Source of the DNA: Zoogloea sp. | GTDB lineage: Bacteria > Pseudomonadota > Gammaproteobacteria > Burkholderiales > Rhodocyclaceae | Length of the DNA stretch: 43,111 nucleotides | NCBI GenBank assembly: GCA_009026175.1 | Contig: WBTZ01000027.1 | Coordinates: forward strand, 1-43,111 | Reading direction: 5' to 3' | Part shown: in pieces, positions 25,120 through 33,063 of the stretch | Layout: each line of letters opens with the position of its first letter | Numbering within the stretch: the stretch's first letter is position 1 | Made by a program: the position numbers and the translations under genes | Notes under the pieces: generated by a model | Seen by the model: the letters and a program-made list of their open reading frames with translations, nothing else | What the model was told of the DNA's origin: nothing | Database searches by the model: none

Positions 25120-25820
25120 AACAGTTTCTCCTGGACGGCCAGCCCGTCCCCTTCGAGGACGGCCAGAGCATCCTCGAGGCCGCCCGCCAGGCCGGCCATT
25201 ACATTCCCAGCCTGTGCTGGCACAAGGACTTTCCGGCCCACGGCAGCTGCAAGCTGTGCATCGTCAAGGCCGCCGGGCGCCACGTGTCGGCCTGTGCCAC
25301 CCCCGCCAAGGAAGGCTGGGAGGTGGAGAGCGCCACCCCCGAGATGAATGGCGAGCGCCGCGCCCTGCTGCAGATGCTGTTCGTGGAGGGCAACCACTTC
25401 TGCCCCTCCTGCGAGAAAAGCGGCAACTGCGAGCTGCAGGCCCTGGGCTACGAGTACGAGATGCTCACCTCGCGCTTCCGCCATTTCTACCCGGACCGCC
25501 CGGTGGATGCGTCCCACCCCGACGTGCTGCTGGACTTCAACCGCTGCATCTTCTGCGAACTGTGCGTGCGGGCCAGCCGCGACGTGGACGGCAAGGCGGT
25601 GTTCGCCCTGACCGGGCGCGGCATCAACAAACACCTGGTGGTCAATGCGGAATCCGGCCGGCTCGGCGACACGGACTTCTCGAAGGACGACCTGGCGGCG
25701 CGGATCTGCCCGGTGGGCGTGATCCTGCGCAAGGGCCCCGGCTTCGCCGTGCCGATCGGCGAACGCACCTACGACGGCCAGAGCATCCGCGAACAGAAGC
25801 TGAAGGAGGAGGAATCATGA
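25116..25820 (+). CDS. hoxU: NAD-reducing hydrogenase diaphorase subunit HoxU
   Basis: A 234-residue iron-sulfur subunit linking the hydrogenase and diaphorase halves; it resembles the N-terminal part of NuoG. An N-terminal [2Fe-2S] ferredoxin-like domain has cysteines in SLCWHKDFPAHGSCKLC and VSACAT. A His/Cys segment, NHFCPSCEKSGNCELQ, follows. A further Cys set lies in NRCIFCELCVRA and RICPVG. That set has the spacing of one [4Fe-4S] cluster, fewer than the two seen in full ferredoxin-type NuoG segments. ATG and stop both overlap their neighbours by ATGA, implying translational coupling with hoxF and hoxY. Confidence 0.94.
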   Translation: MKQFLLDGQPVPFEDGQSILEAARQAGHYIPSLCWHKDFPAHGSCKLCIVKAAGRHVSACATPAKEGWEVESATPEMNGERRALLQMLFVEGNHFCPSCEKSGNCELQALGYEYEMLTSRFRHFYPDRPVDASHPDVLLDFNRCIFCELCVRASRDVDGKAVFALTGRGINKHLVVNAESGRLGDTDFSKDDLAARICPVGVILRKGPGFAVPIGERTYDGQSIREQKLKEEES

Positions 25821-26380
25821 GTCCAGCCCCAGGCTCCCCCCCCGCCCGCAAGCTGCGCGTCCCCACCACCTCGCTGGCCGGCTGCTTCGGTTGCCACATG
25901 TCCTTCCTCGACATCGACGAGCACCTCTTCGAGCTGGTCGAACTGATCGAGTTCGACCGCTCGCCGCTCACCGACATCAAGGAGGTGGGGCCCTGCGACA
26001 TCGGCCTGATCGAGGGCGGCGTCTGCAATGCCGAGAACGTGCACGTGCTGCGGGCCTTCCGGCGCCAGTGCAAGACCCTGATCGCCCTGGGCGCCTGCGC
26101 CGTCAATGGCGGCCTGCCCGCCCAGCGCAACCACCTGTCCCTGTCCGAATGCCTGCGCGAGGTCTACCAGTTCCGGCCCGGCATCGAGAACGGCCAGATC
26201 CCCAACGACCCGGAGCTGCCCCTGCCCCTCGACAAGGTGCGGCCGATCCACGAGGTGGTGCGCATCGACTACTTCCTGCCTGGCTGCCCCCCGTCCGGCC
26301 CGGCCATCTGGAAGTTCCTCACCGACCTGATCGCCGGCCGCACTCCGCGCCTGAGCGACGGCCTGCTCCACTACGACTGA
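25817..26380 (+). CDS. hoxY: NAD-reducing hydrogenase small subunit HoxY
   Basis: A 187-residue hydrogenase small subunit holding the [4Fe-4S] cluster next to the NiFe site. Ligands are visible in AGCFGCHMSFLDI, ALGACAVNGGLPA and PGCPPSGPAIW, the minimal four-cysteine set of group 3 enzymes. No Tat signal, so it is cytoplasmic. The ATG at 25817 overlaps the hoxU stop and has GGAGGAGGAA immediately upstream. Confidence 0.94.
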   Translation: MSPAPGSPPARKLRVPTTSLAGCFGCHMSFLDIDEHLFELVELIEFDRSPLTDIKEVGPCDIGLIEGGVCNAENVHVLRAFRRQCKTLIALGACAVNGGLPAQRNHLSLSECLREVYQFRPGIENGQIPNDPELPLPLDKVRPIHEVVRIDYFLPGCPPSGPAIWKFLTDLIAGRTPRLSDGLLHYD

Positions 26381-26390
26381 GGTTCGCGCC

Positions 26391-27857
26391 ATGAGCTTCG
26401 AACTGGAAACTGCCGCCAACCGCGAAGGCCTGCGCCGGGTCGCCATCGACCCGGTGTCCCGGGTGGAAGGACACGGCAAGGTCACCCTGCTGCTCGACGA
26501 CGCCGGCCACGTGAAGGAAGCCCGCCTGCACATCGTCGAATTCCGCGGCTTCGAGAAATTCATCCAGGGCCGTCCCTACTGGGAGGTGCCGGTGATGGTG
26601 CAGCGCCTGTGCGGCATCTGCCCGGTGAGCCACCACCTGGCGGCGGCCAAGGCCCTCGACCCGGTGGTCGGCGCCCTCACCGTCACCCCGACGGCCGACA
26701 AGATCCGGCGCCTGATGCACTACGGCCAGATCCTCCAGTCCCACGCCCTGCACTTCTTCCACCTGGCCTCGCCGGACCTGCTGTTCGGCTTCGACTCGCC
26801 CGTCCAGCAGCGCAACATCGTCGGCGTGGCCGGCGCCTGGCCGGAGGTCGCCAAGAAGGGCGTGCTGCTGCGCAAGTTCGGCCAGGAGGTGATCCGCATC
26901 ACCACCGGCAAGCGGGTGCATGGCACGGGCGCGGTGCCGGGCGGAGTCAACCGCTCCCTGACGGCCGCCGAGCGCGATGAGTTGCTCGCCGAGGCCGACC
27001 GCATGATCGAATGGAGCCACGAGGCGGTGCACCTGGCCCGCCAGCTGCACGAGGCCAATGCGGCGCTGTACGACGACTTCGGCCTGTTCCGCAGCCACCT
27101 GCTGAGCCTGGTGCGGGCGGATGGGGCGCTCGACCTCTACGACGGCCACCTGCGCCTGCGCGACGCCCGCGGCCAGATCGTGCGGGACGCGATCCCCTGC
27201 GCCGACTACGACCAGCACATCGTCGAGGAGGTGAAGTCCTGGAGCTACATGAAGTTCCCCTTCATCAAGGAGCTTGGCCCGACCCGCGGCTGGTACAAGG
27301 TCGGCCCCCTGGCCCGGGTCCAGAACTGCGACTTCATCCCCAGCCCGCTGGCCGAGGTGGAACGCCAGGACTTCATCGCCCGCGGCGAGGGCGAGCCCAT
27401 CCACGCCCCCCTTGCCTATCACTGGGCGCGCATGATCGAGATGCTCCACGCCGCGGAGATCATCCGTGGACTGCTGGACGACCCCGACCTGCTCTCTGAC
27501 CAGCGGATGGCCGGCGGCCCGCGGGGCCGCGAGGGCGTCGGCATCATCGAAGCTCCGCGGGGCACCCTGATCCACCACTACCGGGTCGGCGAGGACGACC
27601 TGGTCAGCTACTGCAATCTGATCGTGTCCACCACCCACAACAACCAGGCCATGAACGAGGCGGTACGCCAGGTGGCACGCCGCTACCTGGACGGCCGGCA
27701 GCTCACCGAAGGCCTGCTCAACCACATCGAGGTGGCGATCCGGGCCTTCGACCCCTGCCTGTCGTGCGCCACCCATGCTCTCGGCAAGATGCCGATGGTG
27801 GTCGAGCTGCGAGGCGCGGACGGAGCCCTGCTCGACAGCGCCGAACGGGGAGGCTGA
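26391..27857 (+). CDS. hoxH: NAD-reducing hydrogenase large subunit HoxH
   Basis: A 488-residue catalytic subunit carrying the NiFe(CN)2CO site. The four cysteine ligands are C74 and C77 (RLCGICPVSHH) and C456 and C459 (DPCLSCATH); the N-terminal RVEGHGKV holds the conserved Glu. A 26-residue C-terminal extension after H462 is the piece removed by the endopeptidase after nickel insertion, and the cognate hoxW follows directly. Length and motifs fit group 3d. The ATG at 26391 is ten bases after hoxY. Confidence 0.96.
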   Translation: MSFELETAANREGLRRVAIDPVSRVEGHGKVTLLLDDAGHVKEARLHIVEFRGFEKFIQGRPYWEVPVMVQRLCGICPVSHHLAAAKALDPVVGALTVTPTADKIRRLMHYGQILQSHALHFFHLASPDLLFGFDSPVQQRNIVGVAGAWPEVAKKGVLLRKFGQEVIRITTGKRVHGTGAVPGGVNRSLTAAERDELLAEADRMIEWSHEAVHLARQLHEANAALYDDFGLFRSHLLSLVRADGALDLYDGHLRLRDARGQIVRDAIPCADYDQHIVEEVKSWSYMKFPFIKELGPTRGWYKVGPLARVQNCDFIPSPLAEVERQDFIARGEGEPIHAPLAYHWARMIEMLHAAEIIRGLLDDPDLLSDQRMAGGPRGREGVGIIEAPRGTLIHHYRVGEDDLVSYCNLIVSTTHNNQAMNEAVRQVARRYLDGRQLTEGLLNHIEVAIRAFDPCLSCATHALGKMPMVVELRGADGALLDSAERGG

Positions 27858-27864
27858 ACGCACC

Positions 27865-28362
27865 GTGGACCTGGTGATCTTTGCAGTCGGCAACCCATCC
27901 CGCGGCGACGACGCCCTGGGGCCCCTGTTGATGGACGAGCTGGAGCGGCAGGCGCCGCCGGGCGTTCAGCTGGTCAATGATTTCCAGCTGCAGCCCGAGC
28001 ACGCCCTCGACCTGCACGGCCGGGCCCTGGCCTTGTTCATCGATGCCGGCGCCGGCACGCCGGCCCCCTTCGAGTTCAGGGAGCTGCAAGCCGCCGCAGG
28101 ACACGCCGTGAGCAGCCACGCGTTCACTCCGCAGGAGGTACTTCGGGTCTACGAAATACTCCATGGTCACCCACCTCCGCCCGCCTTCCTGCTATGCGTG
28201 CGGGGCGAGGACTTCACCCTGGGTGAAGCCCTCAGCGCCAGCGCCGTGAAGCACCTCGAGGCTGCCCGGCGCCATCTGCATGCCTGCCTGGCGGCACCGG
28301 CGGCAGAGCACTGGCGTCAGCAGCTCGCAGGCACTCAGGGCAAGACGGAAGCGCTGCGCTGA
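27865..28362 (+). CDS. hoxW: Hydrogenase maturation endopeptidase HoxW
   Basis: A 165-residue nickel-sensing protease that trims the C-terminal tail of HoxH. Family motifs: GNPSRGDDALGP at the N-terminus (metal-binding Asp), FIDAG (Asp) and SSHAFTPQEVL (His). The GTG at 27865 is chosen because it places VIFAVGNPSRGDD at the N-terminus, with GGGGAGG upstream; an upstream extension would overlap hoxH by 30 codons. It is the last gene of hoxFUYHW. Its last 28 bases overlap, tail to tail, the stop end of the next gene on the other strand. Confidence 0.92.
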   Translation: MDLVIFAVGNPSRGDDALGPLLMDELERQAPPGVQLVNDFQLQPEHALDLHGRALALFIDAGAGTPAPFEFRELQAAAGHAVSSHAFTPQEVLRVYEILHGHPPPPAFLLCVRGEDFTLGEALSASAVKHLEAARRHLHACLAAPAAEHWRQQLAGTQGKTEALR

Positions 28363-28931
28363 GCGTATTCCTTGAGCAGGATGGAGATCGCCCGCGGCGC
28401 GGCATCCGGCAGGGGAATCACCCCACGCAGCTGAGCCAGGATCACCGGATATCCCTCCCCTGCCGTGCGCTCGGAAGTACGCACCAGCAACAGGTGATCG
28501 CAGGGCAGCTCCGGCCAGGCCGGCGACAGCGGACCGATGGGGATGCCGAGGACGTCCTCGCCGGAGGCCACCCAGGCTTTCACCAGGGCCGCAAATGGCT
28601 TGCAGGACACCTTGCGCTCCGATTCCCCGCAACGGCCGGAACCACTGACCCAGACCAGTTCCTCGTGGATCACGCCTTCCAGGGGATGGAGGCGCCCGAG
28701 CGCGATGCGCTCCGCGTCCAGGGCGCGCAGCAACTGCCTCAGTGCGCGCAGGGCGGCAAAACGCAGGTCGTCCAGATGGCGCACCAAGGCAGCACCCGTC
28801 ATGGCAGCCTGCGAAACAGGGTCCCCCCCGATGAGCGGCGGAGTCCCGCCACCATCGAAGGGCCTCAGGCCCTGCGTCTTTGCTTGGGGCTCCGTGCTCA
28901 CGAACATGGCATCGACTCTCGCAGAGTGCAT
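28335..28931 (-). CDS. Protein of unknown function next to the hox operon
   Basis: A 198-residue frame with strong G/C preference at third positions on this strand, which marks it as the coding one among several overlapping frames here. I do not recognise the family. It has no signal peptide or membrane helix. The first 45 residues are low in order (PFDGGGTPPLIGGDP). The rest alternates helices (LRALRQLLRALDAERIALG) and strands (VIHEELVWVSG, DVLGIPIGPL, HLLLVRTSE) in a way that recalls a ligand-binding GAF-like fold, but I cannot confirm this. It contains three cysteines (GRCGES, VSCKPF, LPCDH). Starts at 28931 or 28907 are both possible; neither has a clear ribosome site. It converges with hoxW and overlaps its end by 28 bases. 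Confidence 0.6.
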   Translation of the reverse strand: MHSARVDAMFVSTEPQAKTQGLRPFDGGGTPPLIGGDPVSQAAMTGAALVRHLDDLRFAALRALRQLLRALDAERIALGRLHPLEGVIHEELVWVSGSGRCGESERKVSCKPFAALVKAWVASGEDVLGIPIGPLSPAWPELPCDHLLLVRTSERTAGEGYPVILAQLRGVIPLPDAAPRAISILLKEYAQRSASVLP

Positions 28932-29307
28932 TTTCGGCCAGCCATCCAGGCTGCGACAAAATGCCGCAACCAGAACGTTCCAAAACCACCCAAAAATACG
29001 TTATTCAACACTTGCATAAAATTCTACGGCAAAAATCCGATTTCGCATAAGCAGATATCGAATCGACATTTTTGTTGTCTTTCTGCCTGAGGGACTGACG
29101 CGCAGAACGCTTCCGCTCCGCAGAAAGTCACGAGATTTTATGAATTTGCGATTTATCCGATCCTGCTCCCCGAACCGAACACAGGGTCAGATGAGCCCCT
29201 ACGGCCGGAGCAGGCGCGCAAGGAAGCCCCGGACAGGCACGAGACGCCTGCCCGGGATCAGCCGGGGCGTTGCGGAGACGGAACGGAATTGCGGGAGAAG
29301 GTGTGGC
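28932..29307. other. Intergenic gap with an AT-rich block
   Basis: 376 bases without a credible gene. About 28975-29155 is markedly richer in A and T than the rest of the window (runs such as AAAAATAC, CATAAAATT, ATTTTTGTTG). It probably holds the promoter of the minus-strand unknown gene. An inverted repeat, CTTTCTGC (29079-29086) and GCAGAAAG (29120-29127), brackets 33 bases. The last 100 bases return to high GC. No tRNA or other RNA gene was recognised. Confidence 0.5.
29228..29256 (-). terminator. Hairpin downstream of the HTH-receiver gene
   Basis: Arms CCCGGACAGGC (29228-29238) and GCCTGCCCGGG (29246-29256) pair at 10 of 11 positions around a seven-base loop. It lies 51 bases past the stop of the minus-strand regulator gene. 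There is no T-tract, so the terminator call is moderate. Confidence 0.4.
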
Positions 29308-29931
29308 TCAGGCAGGACGCCCGCGCCGCTGGATGGCCATGATCTTGGCCTGCACGTAGCCCTTGAGCTCCCGGAAGGGAACCGGCTTGCTGTAGAAAAT
29401 GACGTCGGCCGGCAGACCGCCGTTCTCGACGATCTCATCCTCGGTCAGGCCGCTGACCACCACGATGTCGAGATCCTGCAGCTGCGGATCTGCCCGCAGG
29501 CGACGGATCATCTCGAAGCCGTCGATACCCGGCATGCGCAAGTCGGTGATCAGCAGATCGGGCGGTACGCGCCCGATCTCCAGCAGGCCGTCGATGCCGC
29601 TGGAGACCATGCGGGCCTGGAGGGGCAGCCCCCAGGTGGAGAAGGTGTGCTCGTAAAGCTTCTGGAGAATCCGGTCGTCCTCGGCCACCAGCACCTGGAG
29701 GACACCGGCAGAGCCGCGACTGCCGCTCTGGCCGCCCCCCGCCATCGAACGAGCACGGAACTCCTCGATGGACGAGACGCGGATCCGCCGATGCCCTCCA
29801 GCGGTTTTCCAACCCTCCAGCTGGCCGTTCTCGACCATCTGCTGGACGGTACCCAAAGACAGGCCCAGACGCTGGGCGGCTTCGGAAGTGCTGCAATATT
29901 CCTTTTCAGGAGATTCGGGCGTGGCGGCCAT
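29308..29931 (-). CDS. Regulator with excisionase-type HTH and C-terminal receiver
   Basis: A 207-residue protein with an unusual domain order. Residues 10-60 form a MerR/excisionase-type DNA-binding domain (STSEAAQRLGLSLGTVQQMV, then GWKTAGGHRRIRVSSIEEF). After a Gly/Ser linker, residues 78-200 form a receiver domain with the acidic pair EDD (84-86), phospho-acceptor D130 (LLITDLRMPG) and K182 (YSKPVPF). Typical response regulators have the receiver first. No kinase gene is adjacent. The ATG at 29931 begins the HTH region. It sits downstream of ssb on the same strand with about 110 bases between. Targets are unknown. Confidence 0.85.
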   Translation of the reverse strand: MAATPESPEKEYCSTSEAAQRLGLSLGTVQQMVENGQLEGWKTAGGHRRIRVSSIEEFRARSMAGGGQSGSRGSAGVLQVLVAEDDRILQKLYEHTFSTWGLPLQARMVSSGIDGLLEIGRVPPDLLITDLRMPGIDGFEMIRRLRADPQLQDLDIVVVSGLTEDEIVENGGLPADVIFYSKPVPFRELKGYVQAKIMAIQRRGRPA

Positions 29932-30019
29932 TTCAATCGGGCATAAAGAACAAGATACTTATTTGATGTTACCAGCTAAGCCGACGAAATCGCGAGACAC
30001 GAGCGCCGAATCGATCATG

Positions 30020-30039
30020 ACATAAAAATAAATTTATGT
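30020..30039 (-). terminator. AT-only hairpin after ssb
   Basis: ACATAAA (30020-30026) pairs with TTTATGT (30033-30039), two bases past the ssb stop. The stem is weak because it is mostly A-T pairs, so termination is uncertain. It might instead be part of a promoter for the downstream regulator gene. Confidence 0.3.
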
Positions 30040-30040
30040 T

Positions 30041-30607
30041 TCAGAAAGGGATATCGTCGTCAAAATCACCAAATCCGCCAGAAGCCGGCTTCTTGGGGGC
30101 CGGAGCGCTGGCAGGCGCCGGGGCACCACCACCAAAACCGCCACCGCCACCACCACCGTAGCCGCTGTCACGACCACCACCGTAGGCGCCGCTGTCGCGA
30201 CCGCCACCCGCCGGGGCGCCACCACCGAAGTTGCCTTCATTGCGGGACGGGGCATCGCTGCCGCCCATGCCCTGGCGGTTGCCGAGCATCTTCATCTCGT
30301 CGGCGCGGATCTCGGTGGTGTAGCGATCCTGGCCGTCCTTGTCCTGCCACTTGCGGGTCCGCAGGGAACCCTCCACATACACCGGGCTGCCCTTGCGCAG
30401 GTACTGCCCGGCGATCTCGGCCAGCTTGCCGAAGAACACCACCCGGTGCCATTCGGTGGCCTCGCGCTTCTCACCGCTGGCCTTGTCGCGCCAGGTATCG
30501 GTGGTGGCGAGGGTGATGTTGCAGATTGCGTCCCCGCTCGGGGCATAGCGGGTTTCCGGGTCCTTGCCCAGGTTGCCGATAAGAATCACCTTGTTGACCG
30601 AAGCCAT
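30041..30607 (-). CDS. ssb: Single-stranded DNA-binding protein
   Basis: A 188-residue protein that coats single-stranded DNA in replication, repair and recombination. The OB fold (1-110) begins [20 protein letters not shown] and contains [13 protein letters not shown] and [20 protein letters not shown] Gly-rich low-complexity linker (about 115-165) follows, and the C-terminus DFDDDIPF is the acidic tip that recruits partner proteins. The ATG at 30607 has AGGAGAGACAT upstream; the longer open frame beyond it is not SSB-like. In other proteobacteria ssb is next to the MFS gene and uvrA; here 5.6 kb of other genes lie in between. Confidence 0.96.
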   Translation of the reverse strand: MASVNKVILIGNLGKDPETRYAPSGDAICNITLATTDTWRDKASGEKREATEWHRVVFFGKLAEIAGQYLRKGSPVYVEGSLRTRKWQDKDGQDRYTTEIRADEMKMLGNRQGMGGSDAPSRNEGNFGGGAPAGGGRDSGAYGGGRDSGYGGGGGGGFGGGAPAPASAPAPKKPASGGFGDFDDDIPF

Positions 30608-30912
30608 ATGTCTCTCCTGAAAATGCCGCTGGCCCGGGCGCCGCTCCACTCGCCGCCGAGGCGCGTGGACCGGCCCATCGTGGCGCAGCGCGCCCTTCCA
30701 CATGATCAATAACCTCACCTGCAAACCTCAAGTATTTCCCGGGGATTGCAGGTCAGCTGAAAAAGGAAAGCGGCAACATCCTGCCGCCGCTGAAGAGCGC
30801 AAGTATATCCGGTAGAGGCTCGGCCCTACATCCTCCTTCGAGAACGGACCGATGTTCCTGCACAGCAATGGAGCGCCCGGCCTGGCAGACCGGGCATGAT
30901 CGGCACCTGATG
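30608..30912. other. Gap between the alcohol dehydrogenase gene and ssb
   Basis: 305 bases holding the end of the alcohol-oxidation operon (a terminator at 30760-30787) and then the upstream region of ssb. I see no convincing -35/-10 pair and no LexA box for ssb. No gene is supported here; the open frames on the minus strand lack coding-like composition. Confidence 0.5.
30760..30787 (-). terminator. Rho-independent terminator of the alcohol-oxidation operon
   Basis: Stem GCGGCA (30770-30775) and TGCCGC (30782-30787) with a six-base loop. Read on the minus strand it is followed by TTTCCTTTTT. It lies 126 bases after the alcohol dehydrogenase stop and before ssb. Confidence 0.65.
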
Positions 30913-33048
30913 TCAGCGGGGGGACAAGGAAGCCTCCTGCTCGGCCTTCAGCGCTTGGGCCCGGAAGAGGATGTACTGCCGGATGCGCTCCACGTCTTCC
31001 TGGCCGATACCGCCGGCGAAGGACGGCATACCCCGGTTGGCGCGTCCGCCATAGACGATGCCGGGGAAGAGCTTGTGCTTGTCCGGGCTCAGATAGCGCA
31101 GGTCGGGCACCACGCCGCCGCTGACCGCATTCAGGCCATGACAGTTGGCACACAGACCATTGAACAGGCTGCGGCCGATCTGCAACTGGCCGGCGTCCGC
31201 CTTGACGGCCTCGAGCGGCGGCAGGGCAACGACGGCCTGCCTGGCGGGTGGCAGCGTCGCCTGCCCACCCAGCTTGAAGGTGACGACACGGGCCTCAGGT
31301 TTCACCCTGGCGCCCAGCGACAGGGGGCCGGTGATGTTGGGGAAGGAGCCTCCCCAACCGACCATGAAGGTGACGTACTGCTCGCCCTTGACGCTGTAGG
31401 TCACCGGGCCGGCCATGGCACCGGAGTTCACCGGGCTGGACCACAGCGCCTTGCCGGAATCGGCCGCATAGGCGACAGCACGCCCGTCCGCCGTGCCCTG
31501 GAAGACCAGGTTGCCGGCCGTCGCCAGCGTGCCGCCGTTCCAGGCCGTCGGGTAATCGACCCTCCATGCGGCCTCTTGCTTGACGGGATCCCAGGCCAGC
31601 AGGGCACCCTTCCAGCTCTGGGCGATCTGCTTCACCACCTGCGGGTCTTCCGGCAGGCTGGGCACATCCAGGCCGATGTTCACCACGTTGCGGATCGGCA
31701 TGAACAGGGGCTCCTTCTGCGGCTCGAGGCCGGCGGCAGTTTCCTGCGCGGGCAGGTAGACCAGGCCGGTACCCGGGTGGTAGGACATGGGCTGCCAGTT
31801 ATGCCCACCCAGGAAGCTGGGCATCACCAGCTTCATGCCCTTGCCATCCAGGTAATTGGCCGCCCCGGTCAGTACCGGCCGGCCAGTCTGCAGGTCGATA
31901 TGGCTGGCCCAGTTGACCGGCACGAACTTCTCCGCCGACAGCAACTGACCGTTGGTCCGATCCAGCACATAGAAGAAGCCGTTCTTCGGCGCCTGCATGA
32001 GCGTCTTGCGCACCCTCCCGTCGATCCGGATGTCGGCCAGGATCATGTGCTGGGTGGCGGTGTAGTCCCACATCTCGCCCGGCGTGGTCTGGTAGTGCCA
32101 GACGTACTCGCCGGTCTCGGGCCTGAGGGCTACGATGGAGGACAGGAACAGGTTGTCCCCCTTGCCATCGCTGCGGAACTGGTAGTTGAAGGGCGAGCCG
32201 TTGCCGACGCCGATGTAGAGCAGGTCCAGCTCGGGGTCATAGGCCATCGAGTCCCAGACGGTGCCGCCACCGCCCCACTTGACCCAGCCGTTGCCGTGCC
32301 AGGTCTTGAGAGCCATGCGCATGGCCTCGTTCTCGGCAGGCTGGGCCGGGTCGCCCGGCACCGTGAAGAAGCGCCAGGCCTGCCTGCCGCTGCGGGCGTC
32401 GTAGGCGGTAACATAGCCGCGCACCCCGAACTCCGCACCGCCATTGCCAATCAGCACCTTGCCTTTGACGATCCGCGGGGCGCCGGTGATGGTGTAGCTC
32501 TTGTCCCGATCCAGGCGTGTATCCACCGACCAGAGCCGCTTGCCGTTGCGGGCGTCGAGGGCGATCAGCCTGCCGTCGAAGGCGCCTACATAGACCTTGC
32601 CCTCCCACACCGCCACGCCGCGATTCACCACGCTGCAGCAACCTTCCCCCCCCTTGTCGCGGGGCACCCCGGGATCGTGGCGCCACAGCGGCTTGCCGGT
32701 GGCGGCATCGAAGGCATACACGATGCTGTAGGGGCCGGTGGTGTACATCACGCCATCCACGACGATGGGCGTGGCTTCGACGCCAAAATCCCAATCGAGC
32801 TTGCGGGTCCACGCCACCCCCAGCTTGGCGACGTTGCCCGCATTGATCCGGTCCAGGGGGCTGTAGCGCTGCTCGCCGTAGGTGCGGCCGTGACTCATCC
32901 AGTTGCCCGGCTCCTGGTCGGCCTGCTGCAGGCGCTGGGCGTCCACCCAGGCGGGTTTTGACGCTGCGGCGAGCAGTTGGGGCGCCGGGACAGCCAGCGC
33001 GAGGGACAGCAAGCCACCTAGCAGGGGGCAAAACGATAGTTTTTTCAT
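30913..33048 (-). CDS. PQQ-dependent alcohol dehydrogenase with fused cytochrome c
   Basis: A 711-residue periplasmic quinohaemoprotein that oxidises alcohols to aldehydes and passes electrons from PQQ to its own haem. A signal peptide (cleavage about 27) precedes an eight-bladed propeller with the adjacent cysteines C137-C138 (GEGCCSV), whose disulfide contacts PQQ. Metal and catalytic residues: E206, N283 and D328 ([10 protein letters not shown]). Position 330, two after the catalytic Asp, is Thr rather than the Asp of lanthanide enzymes, suggesting calcium. The C-terminal domain has the haem site CANCH (633-637) and likely axial M674 (RGMPSF). Residue roles come from family knowledge. Gene follows the aldehyde dehydrogenase by 15 bases. 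No PQQ synthesis genes are in the window. Confidence 0.92.
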   Translation of the reverse strand: MKKLSFCPLLGGLLSLALAVPAPQLLAAASKPAWVDAQRLQQADQEPGNWMSHGRTYGEQRYSPLDRINAGNVAKLGVAWTRKLDWDFGVEATPIVVDGVMYTTGPYSIVYAFDAATGKPLWRHDPGVPRDKGGEGCCSVVNRGVAVWEGKVYVGAFDGRLIALDARNGKRLWSVDTRLDRDKSYTITGAPRIVKGKVLIGNGGAEFGVRGYVTAYDARSGRQAWRFFTVPGDPAQPAENEAMRMALKTWHGNGWVKWGGGGTVWDSMAYDPELDLLYIGVGNGSPFNYQFRSDGKGDNLFLSSIVALRPETGEYVWHYQTTPGEMWDYTATQHMILADIRIDGRVRKTLMQAPKNGFFYVLDRTNGQLLSAEKFVPVNWASHIDLQTGRPVLTGAANYLDGKGMKLVMPSFLGGHNWQPMSYHPGTGLVYLPAQETAAGLEPQKEPLFMPIRNVVNIGLDVPSLPEDPQVVKQIAQSWKGALLAWDPVKQEAAWRVDYPTAWNGGTLATAGNLVFQGTADGRAVAYAADSGKALWSSPVNSGAMAGPVTYSVKGEQYVTFMVGWGGSFPNITGPLSLGARVKPEARVVTFKLGGQATLPPARQAVVALPPLEAVKADAGQLQIGRSLFNGLCANCHGLNAVSGGVVPDLRYLSPDKHKLFPGIVYGGRANRGMPSFAGGIGQEDVERIRQYILFRAQALKAEQEASLSPR

Positions 33049-33063
33049 GATAGGTCCTGGGAA

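Noticed and set aside
28494-29090. Plus-strand frames opposite the unknown gene after hoxW
   Set aside because: The minus-strand frame has G or C at most third codon positions and an ordinary protein composition. The plus frames are Arg/Ser/Gln-rich and run into the AT-rich gap.
30100-30240. Short GC-rich repeats, possibly a repeat element
   Set aside because: They encode the Gly-rich linker of SSB and are explained by protein low complexity.
30728-31153. A 141-codon minus-strand frame after the alcohol dehydrogenase domain
   Set aside because: It overlaps the cytochrome-coding end of the alcohol dehydrogenase in another frame and runs through the terminator; no family features.
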